A stretch of DNA of 64,000 bases from positions 320,993 to 384,992 of the forward strand of contig JAJSSI010000013.1 of assembly GCA_031841125.1 (NCBI GenBank), given 5' to 3'. Of the stretch, positions 10,306-21,325 are shown piece by piece (positions within the stretch are counted from its first letter, which is position 1; each line of letters opens with the position of its first letter). The stretch is from Acanthococcus lagerstroemiae. Taxonomy: Eukaryota; Arthropoda; Insecta; Hemiptera; Eriococcidae. The notes below the pieces were generated by a model that did no database searches, was not told the origin of the DNA, and saw nothing but the letters and a program-made list of their open reading frames with translations. Made by a program: the position numbers and the translations under genes.

Positions 10306-10872
10306 TTTGTCAATAGGGTAGTCCAATCCAAATAGACACGATACAATTTTTCGATGTTCAAATCACAAGGAAGGTATTTCCTCTCAGATTTTCCACAACA
10401 GTAATGGCTTTCTTTGAATTTCAATTTTGACATAAACGTACGAATATCATCCTTCTGTAAATTGTATCGTTGAACTGTAGTAGGTCGAGAACCACCATGT
10501 TGCTCACGTACGAATCCTTGTTCGTGAAAATGTCTAGCGATGAGTTGAAATCGATTTTTCGGAACGTGAAGTACTTCAGTCAGGGCTTGAACGCAAACCT
10601 GGACTTTTTCTTTTTGTTGATTGCGAACAAAATATTTAGCGGAGCATACAGCTGGCCTTGTGGCAGACGTAACCAAATCATTTTTTCATCTTCTAACCGG
10701 ATTTACTACCATATGCTTCAAAAGAAAGTCGTCCTGCCATTGCTGATCAGGATTTGAGTAGAACAGCTTGTGGAAGTAATACACGTCGAGAGCAGTGAGC
10801 ATATTGCATTTCAGATTCTTCTTTTTCGGATGGGTACAGTGCGGTCTAATCGGTGGAAAAGCTGGACTGTAT
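10306..10872 (-). pseudogene. N-terminal exon of a transposase-like protein with one nonsense codon
   Basis: An acceptor-like TTCAACAG precedes 10872. The frame then reads a Pro/His/Cys-rich start, a Tyr-Tyr-Phe-His-Lys-Leu-Phe-Tyr segment, a block ending in Val-Arg-Arg, a TGA at about 10688-10690, and the segment VCSAKYFVRNQ. It continues to KESHYCCGKSERKYLPCDLN. The K-ESHYC...YLP..LN signature is one I associate with the N-terminal part of a widespread arthropod transposon protein. The family name is not known to me. The TGA follows Arg codons, as a CGA-to-TGA change would give. The right-to-left reading loses similarity near 10306, so the gene is truncated. Confidence 0.5.
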
Positions 10873-11026
10873 CTGTTGAAAAAAATAATGCATATTGATT
10901 TCGATTTTGATTTATTAATCTATTCACCACCGAGCAGTTCAGAAAACAATACACCATACATACCTTTCCTTTTTCGCTTTATTCCTGGCCCAATCTTTCG
11001 GAAATCGTAACTTCTTACGAGATATA

Positions 11027-11176
11027 TGTTGTGTTCAAACCTGCTCCTTACACTGTCGATTGTATGTACACTATTAGATACCGGGGTTGAGACTGTCACA
11101 CGAGTTAGTTACTTAATATACGGCTTACAAGTAACATGAGTCTTCGTTCTTGCACGTATTCGTCGCCGAACTAACA
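11027..11176 (+). repeat. 5' LTR of the copia element
   Basis: It starts TGTTGTGTTCAAAC and ends CGAACTAACA. It is identical to 15473-15622. At 150 bp it is short for an LTR. The promoter is expected here, but I see no strong TATA box beyond TTAATATA. Confidence 0.93.
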
Positions 11177-11177
11177 G

Positions 11178-11194
11178 GGTTATGGGCCCAGTGC
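11178..11194 (+). other. Primer binding site matching internal initiator tRNA-Met
   Basis: GGTTATGGGCCCAGTGC follows the 5' LTR by one base. It closely resembles the Drosophila copia primer site, which pairs with the anticodon-stem region of a cleaved initiator tRNA-Met rather than with a tRNA 3' end. The resemblance is from memory of that element. Confidence 0.75.
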
Positions 11195-11323
11195 ATGTAA
11201 AAGTGTGCCGTGTTTTTACGTCTCCTTCATAGCACGTACGTTCGGGCTTGTTTCTGGTCTCACGCGTTTCTCTCCGATTTTACCTTGTTGTGGCCGTTTC
11301 CTGTTCGTGGAAATTCGTCGAAA

Positions 11324-13315
11324 ATGGAGCAATCGTCAGATGAATTTGTGTTTGGGATTCGTAAGTTCAACGGTGTCGATTACTCATCTTGGAAGTTTTG
11401 AGTCATCTCTCTCATAAAGACGAAGAAAGGGTACGAGGCGTTAAATTCTGAAAAGCCTCCAAATACCGCCACTGAAGACATTAAAAATAAATGGACAAAT
11501 GCGGACAACACTGCTCAGGCTGCCATAATCGCGTGCGTTTCTGATTCTCACCTATCGTATCTACAAGACGAGAGTATAAAATCAGCTAAAGACATGATAA
11601 GCAGACTTGATTCCGTTTTTGAAAAAAAGAGTATTTGCACTCGATTCATGCTACGTAAGAAATTATTTACTTTAAAAATCGGTGCTAGTGAATCTCTCAC
11701 AGATGCGTTCCGTAAATTCGACGATATTGTACGCCAGCTCGAATCCGCCGGTTCAACAATAGATCAGCTTGACGAAATTTGTCATTTATTTATGGCGTTA
11801 CCTGATAAGTACCGTGCGGCGATAACGGCATTAGAAACTTTGCCGGAAGAGCGCCTTACAATGGAATACGTGAAGGGTCGTCTATTGGACGAAGAAACGC
11901 GTACGAGTTCAGATGGTATTGCCGAGGACGATCTGACTGCATTTTACACCAATAAAAAAGTTCGTGGTGAGCCGATGCGTCAAGACTGTAGCCGTTTTAG
12001 TGATGACTACAAACGTTCAAATGATAACCGTGCCTGTGATCCGCCAACGTGTACATACTGTGGTAAAGATGGTCATACATTCAACCGGTGTTTTAAACGT
12101 AAGAAAGCCATTTCAAATCCGAGGACCAACAATGCCGAAGCTGATGAACCTGTGTTGTTTTTGACAGAAGCTGAGATCGACGACGGTGGTGCTTCTTGTA
12201 ATTTGGTTGAAGATGACGTTGTTTTTTATCTGGACAGTGGATGTACCGATCATATGGTCAATGATATTCGTTTACTCACGGATGCGGTTTTGGTCGAGTC
12301 CAGCGTCAAGGTTGCGGACAAAAATACCACTATGAAGGCGACTCACCGAGGTATTGTACATGTATCTTTCAATGGTAAGCAAATTCGAATAAGTGACGTA
12401 TTATATGTACCTGAATTAAGGAGTAATTTGCTCTCTGTTGCTGTAATGACCGATAATGGAATGAGTTTATTTTATGACGGTACTAATGTCATCATATCGA
12501 AAAACGGTAAATTTGTCGCTGAAGGTATAAAAATTGGTCGACTTTACAAAATTTCATTTAATAAAATTGACGCAGGTTCGTTTCTTTGTGATGGGAATTC
12601 CGTAGGTAACCTTTGGCATAGACGTTTTGGTCACATAAGTGACAAATACTTGTCCATGATTATTAAAAAAGGACTAGTCGATGGTTTAGACGGTATTAAC
12701 GATAGGTTCATCGATAATTCCAATTGCATTTCCTGCATAAAAAGCAAACAAGTCACGTTGCCGTTTAATGTGGTAGTTAAAAATCGTAGCTCGCGTTTGT
12801 TGGAATTAACACATTCAGATTTATGTAAAATAGAAAATTCAACTCACGATGGTAAATATTATATTTTAACTTTAGTAGATGATTATTCTCATTTTTGTAC
12901 CATTTACTTGTTGAGACATAAGAGCGAGACTTTCGATTGTATAAAGGAATATTTTAATCGCAGTGCCGCGGCGCTTAACTTGAAACCATCTGTTTTACGT
13001 TGTGATAGAGGCGGGGAGTATTCGAGTAACAAATTTAAGGAATGGATGAGTAATAAAGGTATTAAGATTCAATATACGATAGGCTATACCCCGCAGCATA
13101 ATGGTGTCGCTGAGCGAATTAATCGTAGCATTTGTGACAAAATTCGTGCTTTGTTGTTCGATTCTGGCTTACCTAAAGCATTTTGGGGAGAAGCTTGTCG
13201 TTATGCCGTTTTCTGTATGAATCGGTCTCCTACATATGCTCTCGATTTTCGTTGTACTCCGGCCGAGTTATTTCGTGGTAGGAAGCCGCGTGCCGATAAT
13301 TTAAAGGTTTTCTAG
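11324..13315 (+). CDS. copia Gag-protease-integrase part of the polyprotein (internal stops)
   Basis: ATG 11324 opens a frame that meets TGA at 11399-11401 (codon 26), then runs open to TAG 13313-13315. Gag carries the UBN2-type helical region typical of copia. A CCHC zinc knuckle (C-X2-C-X4-H-X4-C) lies near codon 243. The protease active site DSG is at codon 304 in the LDSGCTDHM block. Integrase shows the His-His-Cys-Cys finger (LWHRRFGH ... C-ISC) and the catalytic triad D499, D561, E597 with the canonical 35-residue second spacing. TGA 26 sits where an Arg codon is plausible. A single-base change would make a near full-length copia polyprotein nonfunctional, so this copy is either freshly dead or uses readthrough. 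I infer death. Confidence 0.9.
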
Positions 13316-15337
13316 TGCAAAGCTTTCAGGCTTTTGCATCCTCATGAACGTAAGAAACTTGATAGTCGTTCCGAGGAGTGTATTTTCATTGGTTACTACG
13401 ATTCTGGTTTTCGTCTATGGAGTATCTCCGATCGAAAAGTTAAACTCGCCAGGAACGTGCTATTTATGGAGCATAAAAAGGGCTCGGATTTATTTCAAAG
13501 TAAAAACTCTAATGGTGACAGGTATGCGTTGTTCGACTTAGATAGCGTCACTGCCCGCGATTGTGTCGTCCCTGCCGATTCGACGCCGGTCCAGAATGAC
13601 GAACCTGTTCTCGCGTCAGTTGAGCCAGCCCATGACGAGCCTATTCTCGTGTCGGCTGAACCTGCTGCTCAGAATGATGCGCCTATTCCCGAGCCTGTTG
13701 TACCTCGCCTTGGTGATAGGGTTCGTCGTCCTCCGCCTCACCTCAAAGAGTATGAAGTTAGTGTTAATAATGTCGAAGCTAACGTCTATGATATTCCTGA
13801 TAGAATGGCGGAAATCGAAGGTAGGGAGGATCGCGATTGCTGGTTAAACGCTGCCCAGTCTGAAATAGAGTCCATGAATAAGAACGAGGTTTGGACATTA
13901 ATAAGTCCTCCACCCAAAGTTGATATAATACATTGTCGTTGGGTTTTTAACATTAAACGTCATAGGGATGGTACGATTGATAGGTACCGTGCACGATTGT
14001 GCGCAAAAGGCTGCATGCAGAAAGGTGTTTTTCAATTTTCCGACGTTTACTCTCCGACTGCTAGCTTCGAGTCCATTAAAGCTTTATTGTCATCGATTTG
14101 TCAGTTCGATTTAGATGCCATTCAAATGGATGTCAAAGCCGCTTTTTTATATGGCAAACTTGACACTCCTGTGTACCTGTACCAACCTGAGGGATTCGAC
14201 GATGGTTCAGGCAGAATTTGTAAATTGACGAAATCGATTTATGGTTTGCGCCAGGCCAGCAAATGTTGGTACAAGCGATTCGATGGGTATATGCTCGACA
14301 TTGGTTTCGTGTGTAGTCGGGTCGAGCCTTGTTTGTATTACTCCTTCGATAAAGACACTGTGACATATATCTTATTATACGTTGACGATTTAATCATAGC
14401 TAGTTCATCGTACGATATTCTCAAAAATGTTCAAGGCCTACTAAGTAAGGAATTCGAAATGTCTAAGTCGGCTAGCTTGGACGATACTGTGTTCGTTGGT
14501 CTTAATATTTCGCGCGATCGTAATGCGCATACTATGAGAATTGATCAGATCGAATACGTTCGTCGTTTAGTGACTAAATATGGTATGGATGGTTCAAACG
14601 CCTGCAGTACACCTATGGAAGTTGGCCTATCGCTTTCTAGTTCGGGAACCGAGTGCCTAAGCGTCCCTTATCAGGAACTCATCGGTACACTAATGTTCCT
14701 CACTCGTGGCACTCGTCCGGACATATGTTTCGCAGTATCATATTTGAGTAGATTTCAGAGTAATTATGGTCAGGAGCATTGGAATGCTTTAAAACGTGTT
14801 CTTAGATATTTAAAGTCTACTATGGAAATTTGCCTTAACTTTAACAAGTCCAATAATCCTGGAGTTGATTCGCTATTATGCTTTGTGGACGCCGATTTCG
14901 CCAATGACGTGGAAGATAGAAAGTCTACTACTGGTTTTATATTTTTTCTTTTCAATAATCCGATTCATTGGTGTAGTGTAAAACAGTCTGTTGTAGCTCA
15001 GTCAACCACAGCCGCGGAGTATATTGCCCTAGGTACTAGTTTAGTAGATCTAGTTTGGATCCGTAATTTGTTGCTGGAATTAAGATTGATAAACGATAAT
15101 GCCGTAAGGGTCTTCGAGGATAATCTGAGTACTATCGCGATAACTCAATTCAGTAAAGAAAAAAGAACTAAAGCAGTCGACGTTAAATATCATCTTAGTC
15201 GTGATCTAGTCGGGAAAAATATAGTTCAAGTCGTTCATATAAGTTCAAATCATCAACTAGGTGATATTTTTACTAAATCCGTTTCTCACATTAGGTACGC
15301 TCACATTAGAGATAGAATATTTAATTTTAAGTTGTAA
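13316..15337 (+). CDS. copia reverse transcriptase and RNase H part of the polyprotein
   Basis: This continues in the same frame after TAG 13313-13315, ending at TAA 15335-15337. The first residues complete the conserved integrase-tail block CKAF...HPHERKKLD...CIFIGY, so the TAG interrupts a domain and is not a natural gene end. After an acidic, Pro-rich linker comes the RT: WVFNIKRHRDG, DVKAAFLYG, SIYGLRQASKCWYK and LYVDDLIIAS with catalytic YVDD at about 14378-14389. RNase H follows with DADFAND, STTAAEYIAL and EDNLSTIAI. The final block HQLGDIFTKS closes the protein. RT and RNase H look uninterrupted. Confidence 0.92.
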   Translation, partial: CKAFRLLHPHERKKLDSRSEECIFIGYYDSGFRLWSISDRKVKLARNVLFMEHKKGSDLFQSKNSNGDRYALFDLDSVTARDCVVPADSTPVQNDEPVLASVEPAHDEPILVSAEPAAQNDAPIPEPVVPRLGDRVRRPPPHLKEYEVSVNNVEANVYDIPDRMAEIEGREDRDCWLNAAQSEIESMNKNEVWTLISPPPKVDIIHCRWVFNIKRHRDGTIDRYRARLCAKGCMQKGVFQFSDVYSPTASFESIKALLSSICQFDLDAIQMDVKAAFLYGKLDTPVYLYQPEGFDDGSGRICKLTKSIYGLRQASKCWYKRFDGYMLDIGFVCSRVEPCLYYSFDKDTVTYILLYVDDLIIASSSYDILKNVQGLLSKEFEMSKSASLDDTVFVGLNISRDRNAHTMRIDQIEYVRRLVTKYGMDGSNACSTPMEVGLSLSSSGTECLSVPYQELIGTLMFLTRGTRPDICFAVSYLSRFQSNYGQEHWNALKRVLRYLKSTMEICLNFNKSNNPGVDSLLCFVDADFANDVEDRKSTTGFIFFLFNNPIHWCSVKQSVVAQSTTAAEYIALGTSLVDLVWIRNLLLELRLINDNAVRVFEDNLSTIAITQFSKEKRTKAVDVKYHLSRDLVGKNIVQVVHISSNHQLGDIFTKSVSHIRYAHIRDRIFNFKL

Positions 15338-15352
15338 CTCGTTTCCATGTTC

Positions 15353-15426
15353 AATGTGCACTGTGATTATTGACTGTTGTATGTTTAATTTTTTTTTAAT
15401 GTGCACTGTGATTATTGACTGTTGTA
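15353..15426 (+). repeat. Short direct repeat in the copia 3' untranslated region
   Basis: AATGTGCACTGTGATTATTG and the following bases occur at 15353 and again at 15398, separated by a T-run. The duplication lies between the pol stop and the polypurine tract. Confidence 0.8.
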
Positions 15427-15462
15427 CCTATTGTGATTTTAAATTTTATTAGTTGCTGGTTT

Positions 15463-15470
15463 GAGGGGGA
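15463..15470 (+). other. Polypurine tract of the copia element
   Basis: GAGGGGGA stands two bases before the 3' LTR start, the usual place for the plus-strand primer. Confidence 0.75.
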
Positions 15471-15472
15471 TC

Positions 15473-15622
15473 TGTTGTGTTCAAACCTGCTCCTTACACT
15501 GTCGATTGTATGTACACTATTAGATACCGGGGTTGAGACTGTCACACGAGTTAGTTACTTAATATACGGCTTACAAGTAACATGAGTCTTCGTTCTTGCA
15601 CGTATTCGTCGCCGAACTAACA
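15473..15622 (+). repeat. 3' LTR of the copia element
   Basis: It is identical over 150 bp to the 5' LTR and is followed by target duplication ATATA at 15623-15627. Confidence 0.93.
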
Positions 15623-15785
15623 ATATACTCTGCTTATAATTCTTCTTTTTACCTTCGTTCGGCATTTTTAAAGCTCAATCAAACAAACTTTGAACTTAAT
15701 TTGATTCGCAATGTGTTAAAATTGTATACAAACGTTGTACGACTAGTTATCAGGCATGGGACTTTGTATTGTAAACAAAAAAACC

Positions 15786-15988
15786 GCCTTGGTGCCAAAA
15801 TGAACGTTTTGCATTTCAAATGGTTCATTTCGACACCAAGGCATGTTTTTGAACACGTTTTTCTCCTACAGCGAGGCATTTTGAGATCGCGGCGACAGGT
15901 TCATCGGATAGCCTGTATCGAATAGTACCCGAAATGATACCTAACTCATTTTTGCCAAAAATGCAAAACGTTCACTTTGAGACCAAGC
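15786..15988. repeat. Inverted-repeat MITE-like structure (CCTTGGTG...)
   Basis: Arm 15786-15805 (GCCTTGGTGCCAAAATGAAC) pairs with 15823-15842 with few mismatches. A third related copy in the inverse sense lies at about 15961-15988 (GCAAAACGTTCACTTTGAGA). The three copies suggest nested or internally deleted MITEs. Confidence 0.5.
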
Positions 15989-15989
15989 T

Positions 15990-17960
15990 ACTCATATTAC
16001 TTATTTTATTCAGGAAAGTGGGGTAGAAAGTTTATTTTTTAATACTGAATAATTTACTGGTACTGTTCTGTAGCATGGCACTTTTTACAGCAATAACTAA
16101 TAACATGGATTTTTTTAGAACAGATTTTTGTTTATTCATTATTTCAGGAAAAATTATTTTGTACTTAATCCCTCCACCTCGACCTAAATTCCGAAATGGG
16201 TTAAATGTGCTGCAGGTGATGTAGACAAGTTATCTCCCAAATTTCAAAATTTTTCTCCTCTCTCCAGAGTGGCGGCAAGTGCCAGAGGGTGCAGTTTAAA
16301 ATGTTTTAATCAATCTGAAACTATTCTGTGATTTTTAAAAAATGGAAGAACTTACGCGGAGGGGGGGGGGGGTACATTGGAGTGGAGCAAGCAAGATGAA
16401 GTTCAGATTTAAATCCTGAAGAAGATGGACATTGTTAACCAAGTTGTATACATAAAAAATAGTAAGATTTTCTACAAAAATTAGTAGGTAGGTAGTCATC
16501 AGAAAGCCTGGAAGGTGAGCAAATTACTGAGATTTGTTGAGCTTCAGTGGGGCAAGTTAAGCCAAGCATGAGCCAAACCATTTTCAAAGTCTACAAGTAA
16601 TTTAGGATAAAAGTAAAACTAAGTTGTTGGAATATGCTAAAATTATTTTTATGTCGAGTTTTCAAAAACTCCGGTGCAGTTTATTTTTTTCTACTTCCCT
16701 CTTCTTTGAGATACACTTAAAACTTCACAGTATCATTGTCCAGGTTCTTCTTGCAAAGATAAACAGTGCCCAACCTATAAGTCAAATTTTTTATACCAAC
16801 CAAAATATTCTCAATGTGCTATCTATTTACTAATAACAGTTACCACCATAATATTGCAGACAGCGCCAACGAGTGAAAGCATTTGCGAGCAAAGCGAGTG
16901 AATGCTCCATAAAAGATGGCGAGCCGGACGGCGCGCGCTGCAAGCGCCTAGCCTCCAGGGGCGCTATAAGCGTCCCGAGAGAGGCTATTGCGCACTCATA
17001 TTCTGTGAGCACTGCAGCATACTTTTAACCAGTGTGAACTCACAAAAGAAAAGTGGGTAATCAGTCAAACAATTTTTTAAAACTTGGAATAACATAATTT
17101 AAGAAACACAGAATATTCTGACATCTTCAAATGAGATACACTACGAGATTAAAATCTTTTTTGATGGAACATTGGAATTCTGCAATCTTTTATTTACTTG
17201 TACACTATTATTTCTCAGAACGTATCTCTTTACTTAATGGGTTGGCCTATTTATCATTAAAGACTATGTAGGAATTACAATGACTGTCGTTAAAAACTTA
17301 ATTATATTAAACTGACGATTATAACAATTAGCAGTTGAGATTCCTACTGTTTCTTTATCCTATGGGCGTATTATGTTTAAATTAGGTACATACCTACAGT
17401 TACATTTTTAAAATTCATAATTTTCAGAAGTGTTCTACTGAATTTAGCCAGGAGGTGTTATCCACTCTCTGCTGGCTTAAAATCGTCATCGTTTGAGAAT
17501 ACGAGGTTCCAAATAATTTTCATATAATAATTGTTGGGTTGTTAGAACTTATCACACTTGTAATAATTCTGCCCCAGCAAAACCCGACAATCTTTTTTCT
17601 TTCTGACGGGATCTGGCTGATAGCAAAATATTCTTTTAAGATGTAAGTCCACAAATGTACTCAAATGCGCTCACTGAATATGGATGAAGCATTACTGACA
17701 CCTGTTTCTCATCCGCTGGTAGACACTCCTGCTTTTGAAGATAACCCCCCCCCCCGACAATTGGTCTTTCGTTCTGTCTTTTGATTTGTGCTTTATAATA
17801 GTCGGGTTCCTATAGTACAACTCCTTCGCTGACCTGATTTATTACGTTCATTCTTATTCTTCTTCATGATGATCCTGAAAAATAAAGGGGTATTCGAGTA
17901 GAATAATATACAAATGTCTAATTCCTTACAAAACAATCAAAAATCTCAGATGTGAAACAA
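15990..17960. other. No gene found
   Basis: AT-rich DNA. A GC-rich patch at about 16860-17000 contains GGCGCGCGCTGCAAGCGCC. A G-run lies near 16364 and a C-run near 17745. A small inverted pair (ATTGTTGGGTT / AACCCGACAAT) sits around 17530-17591. I recognise no coding or RNA feature. Confidence 0.5.
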
Positions 17961-17967
17961 AACTTAC

Positions 17968-19294
17968 GTAATGAAGTAATTTGACAAACGCATAACGAGA
18001 CTGTACATCAGTGGGGATACAAAAATATTTCTCACTGATCTCTTTTATATTAACGTGATCTAAGCTTGTGCTAGGGTTATAATATGAGAATCCAAGACGT
18101 GTGCGATCATTGTATTGAGGTAATACGACGAACGTGGTACTGTGTATAATGGCTCTACATCGTCCAGAAAGATTCCGTGCACATGGGTCTCATCATCATT
18201 AATCTTGAGGAAATAATGAATCATCATGAGTCGTTTGCCTTCTATTTGGCAAAATCTGTTTGCAGTGGAGTTATCGAAATAGAAATTATCCGTCTGATAC
18301 ACTTGAAACACTTGCGAGTCAGGGTTCGTATGAACAAGACGATGGAATAGGCCAATTTTCTTTTCAACTTTTTCATCGAATGTTAAAGAAACAGTCATTT
18401 CATGAATCCGACGCGCGACTTGAACGGCTGGATGATGAGCTGACTTGACCATTTCTCCAAGTTTAAGTTGTCTCAAGTAATTTTCGAAAGGGTATGCAGA
18501 AATATCGAACAGAGTTTTCCTGTATTTCTTGACAAAAGCGGCAAGGTGAATAATTACATGGATGTTATACGAGATATACTCAGGACCATACACTGACGCA
18601 AAATCTTGCAGAAACATCTGAAGTTGTTTCTCAGCATATTCAAGAACGTCATCATCATGAAGAACTTTCTCATCATTGAGTAATTGATAACCAACATGCA
18701 ACGCCATAAAATGTGTATATTGATGTTTTGGAAGTACTTTTTGAAGGACAACTGGGCCAACATATAGCAAAAACATCCGTAGCTCTTTAGCAAAGTAAAA
18801 CGATCAATCATCAAGAGGTCGTGGTTTTCGATTAAATTCTCTTGGACAGTATGCAACTAGATTCTTCAGCTTCGATGATAATAATTTTTTGAGCGCAGGC
18901 GTTAAACTGAATTTAGAGCTGCTATTAATCCAAAAATTCATAAGCAATTTCTTGAACACTCCTAACTCGACAACATGCATGGAATCCAAGGGTACTTGAT
19001 CAAGTGGACAAAAGTCAGGGATTTTCAATAGAACATTGCCTCGTTGATAGATTGGATCGTGCTTAGTGCGCAAGGATGAAGGGCTGACATTTGGAAAACA
19101 TACGCACTTCTGAAGATAAGTCCCTTCTGTAGTACAAATATAACATCCATTCTTTGAATTGAAATACGGGGTGCTGAAGACGAAACTACGCGCTGGGCTG
19201 TCGAAAATACCCATATACAAATGGATTTTATACTGTTTTCCTTTTATATGAAGGCCGTTTGAGTACATTTTGATTAGCTCGTCCGCAAAATTAT
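17968..19294 (-). pseudogene. EnSpm/CACTA-like transposase, copy 1 (C-terminal two thirds)
   Basis: A TTTTTAG acceptor precedes 19294. The exon reads a DNFADELIK start, a SPARSF block, a Cys-x2-Cys cluster (GCYICTTEG), DQVPLDSMHVVELG and NRKPRPLDD. It then meets TGA at 18806-18804 and continues in frame with LLYVGPVVLQ, YNIHVIIHLA and ISAYPFENYLRQLKLGE. A frame change near 18060 leads to IKEISEKYFCIP...VKLLH, ending at a GTAAGT donor after 17968. The NVH-IHL and PFENY blocks parallel the DUF4218 part of EnSpm transposases. Superfamily naming is inference. Exons for the N-terminus are missing beyond 19294. Confidence 0.65.
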
Positions 19295-19299
19295 CTAAA

Positions 19300-21325
19300 A
19301 ATTTTATTATTATTTTTTGGTTTTGACCCGATGAACATTTTCATGCTCGTAATTTAGCAGCACGAGTACTAAATTACGAACATTACTAATACAAAAACAA
19401 ACCTTTTGTATTTACATTGTGTGTGTTAGAATAGTTAGCAGTAATTATGATAATCCTAGCCCTGAAAACACTAATGGAAATTAGTGGTAAATATTATAAA
19501 ATACGAATAACACTTAGCTGTGATTTATTCTAGATTTATCCTATTTCAAGATAACTAGGCGTTCCTCATAATTTGTACTTTGTGGAGGATAAGAAACGCA
19601 TAACCTGGAAGATCAGCGCACGCATCCTGATTTGTCTGTTGGGTGCGTTGAATTTTTGAACTGATAGTAAACGTTACATCTTAGTAACGGTTATTTCGCG
19701 AAAAAGACAGTTTAGTTTTGCGGTGATTTTGGTTTCAGTTAATATATAACTACTTTATTGCAGGTTTGTATTTGTTAGTTATACATCCGCGTTACTTGGT
19801 AGCATTCCATTAACTGCATACTGATGCATTTCCCCGTAGAACATTTCACCGACAAAAGGCCTAAAAAACGTTGGCATCGCCAACGTTTCTCGTAGGTATT
19901 CTGGTGATTACACATATGAAAACAATGTTCAAATTCGGCGGTGCGCACGTTTTGGAACCGCTCATACGCAGATGTTACCAATATACCACGGAGTAGTAAG
20001 TCGGTGATTCGGATGTAGTGCCCACAATAATGTCGGTGTTGTAGATGGGTCACTGATATTTTGCCGCTGTTTTACCCATACGTCTTTACCAACATTTCAC
20101 CGATATTTTACAAGTGTGCGGTTGCTAACATTACACCGACATTTTACCAACATTTTACTCACTTTTCACTCAGATTCCACATACATACTACACATGGGTA
20201 TGCGCATACAATATACTGATATCTAATGCAGATATGAGAAATGAATGTTACGATTAATTAGTGTGTATATATTTATTTATAATAACTATACTTAATACTG
20301 GTCGTAATTTAGCGTTCTTCGAGCCCCTGCAGCTGTATTTTCTGCTGGTCGCCATGTCCCCGGTTCCTGTTCCTGAACAGTTGACATTTGTCGTAGGTAC
20401 TGCTGATGACAGTTCTGGATTTCTTGAAACTTTCTTTTGAGTTGGTATTTTTTTTTTTTGGGGGGGGGGGGGCTGGATTTCTTACTGCTTTTACTATGGT
20501 ACCTCACGCGTGTTCCGTGGGTATTCTTCACCCACTCGTGAATGGTGTGGAGTGCGTCTCTGTGGCTTTCCAAAATGGACGATGAAAACTCTGCGAAGAA
20601 ATCAGTTCAGATAAACACATATTAGTCTCGGTTTCATTCAAAAATGGGATTTGTATAAAATTATGTACGTCGTTTTCTTCTTCTATTCCCGTTTATTTTC
20701 ATTCGCGGGGATCTTGTAGTGAAATCGAATTATGGAAGTGTGAGGACGAACAGGTTTTGGAATTTCACTATAGTAAAACCTCAGTCGCGCATAAAAAAAT
20801 CGTCTGAAATTGTTTCCACCACTTATGGCATCTCTTTGCTATACCCTATTTTGACACCTACATCTGATCTACTTATTTACATCTCGTAGTTCACTTTCCA
20901 ACACTGGTCTCAATAAGTGGCGGCCCAAGGTTGTGTTTCTGTGGCTCAAACCACTCTGTTATGAGCACAGAGCCTCGGAAAAAGCGCGTACAACTCAAAA
21001 ATTTATTTGAAGAAGGTCAAATAGCATTGACAAAGTACCGAAAGTAGTTTAGCCATCGGCGTTCTCAGCTCGGGCCGCCGCTGGTCTCAATATTATTTTT
21101 GTGATTTCTTCTATCACCGAAATACACTTGCCCAATTAAAATTAATGCACCTACTCTGATATTCAAAACTAAGCAACAATAGCAAGAAGAATTAAACACA
21201 ATCCGCCAGGGATCTGGCTCAAGCCTATAGTTACTTCCTCAACACTCCTGTCTCCTTGTTCATAAAATTGGTATGAAAATCCTACATTCAATTATATAGA
21301 GGTTATCTTCAAGCCTTTTTTATAA
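19300..21325. other. No gene found; subterminal-type motif array
   Basis: A perfect 10-bp stem (CGTAATTTAG ... CTAAATTACG) lies at about 19349-19379, next to CCCGATGAACATTTTC, a motif related to 26637-26652. From about 19835 to 20165 variants of ACATTTTACCGAC and ACCAACATTT recur. Inverse versions recur at 23160-23450. A 93-residue minus-strand open frame at 20573-20292 includes a Pro run from the C/G homopolymer and has no domain I recognise. Confidence 0.45.

Larger units (their letters stand above)
11027..15622 (+). mobile_element. Complete Ty1/copia retrotransposon
   Basis: Two 150-bp LTRs (11027-11176 and 15473-15622) appear identical base for base. The 5-bp target duplication ATATA occurs at 11022-11026 and 15623-15627. 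Primer binding site, polypurine tract and a Gag-PR-IN-RT-RNase H order are all present. Identical LTRs imply a recent insertion, yet the coding frame holds two stops. Element length is 4596 bp, near the usual size of insect copia elements. Confidence 0.95.

Noticed and set aside
20292..20573. 93-residue minus-strand frame as a gene
   Set aside because: It contains homopolymer-coded Pro and Lys runs, has no splice signals that link it to the CACTA copy, and shows no known motif.
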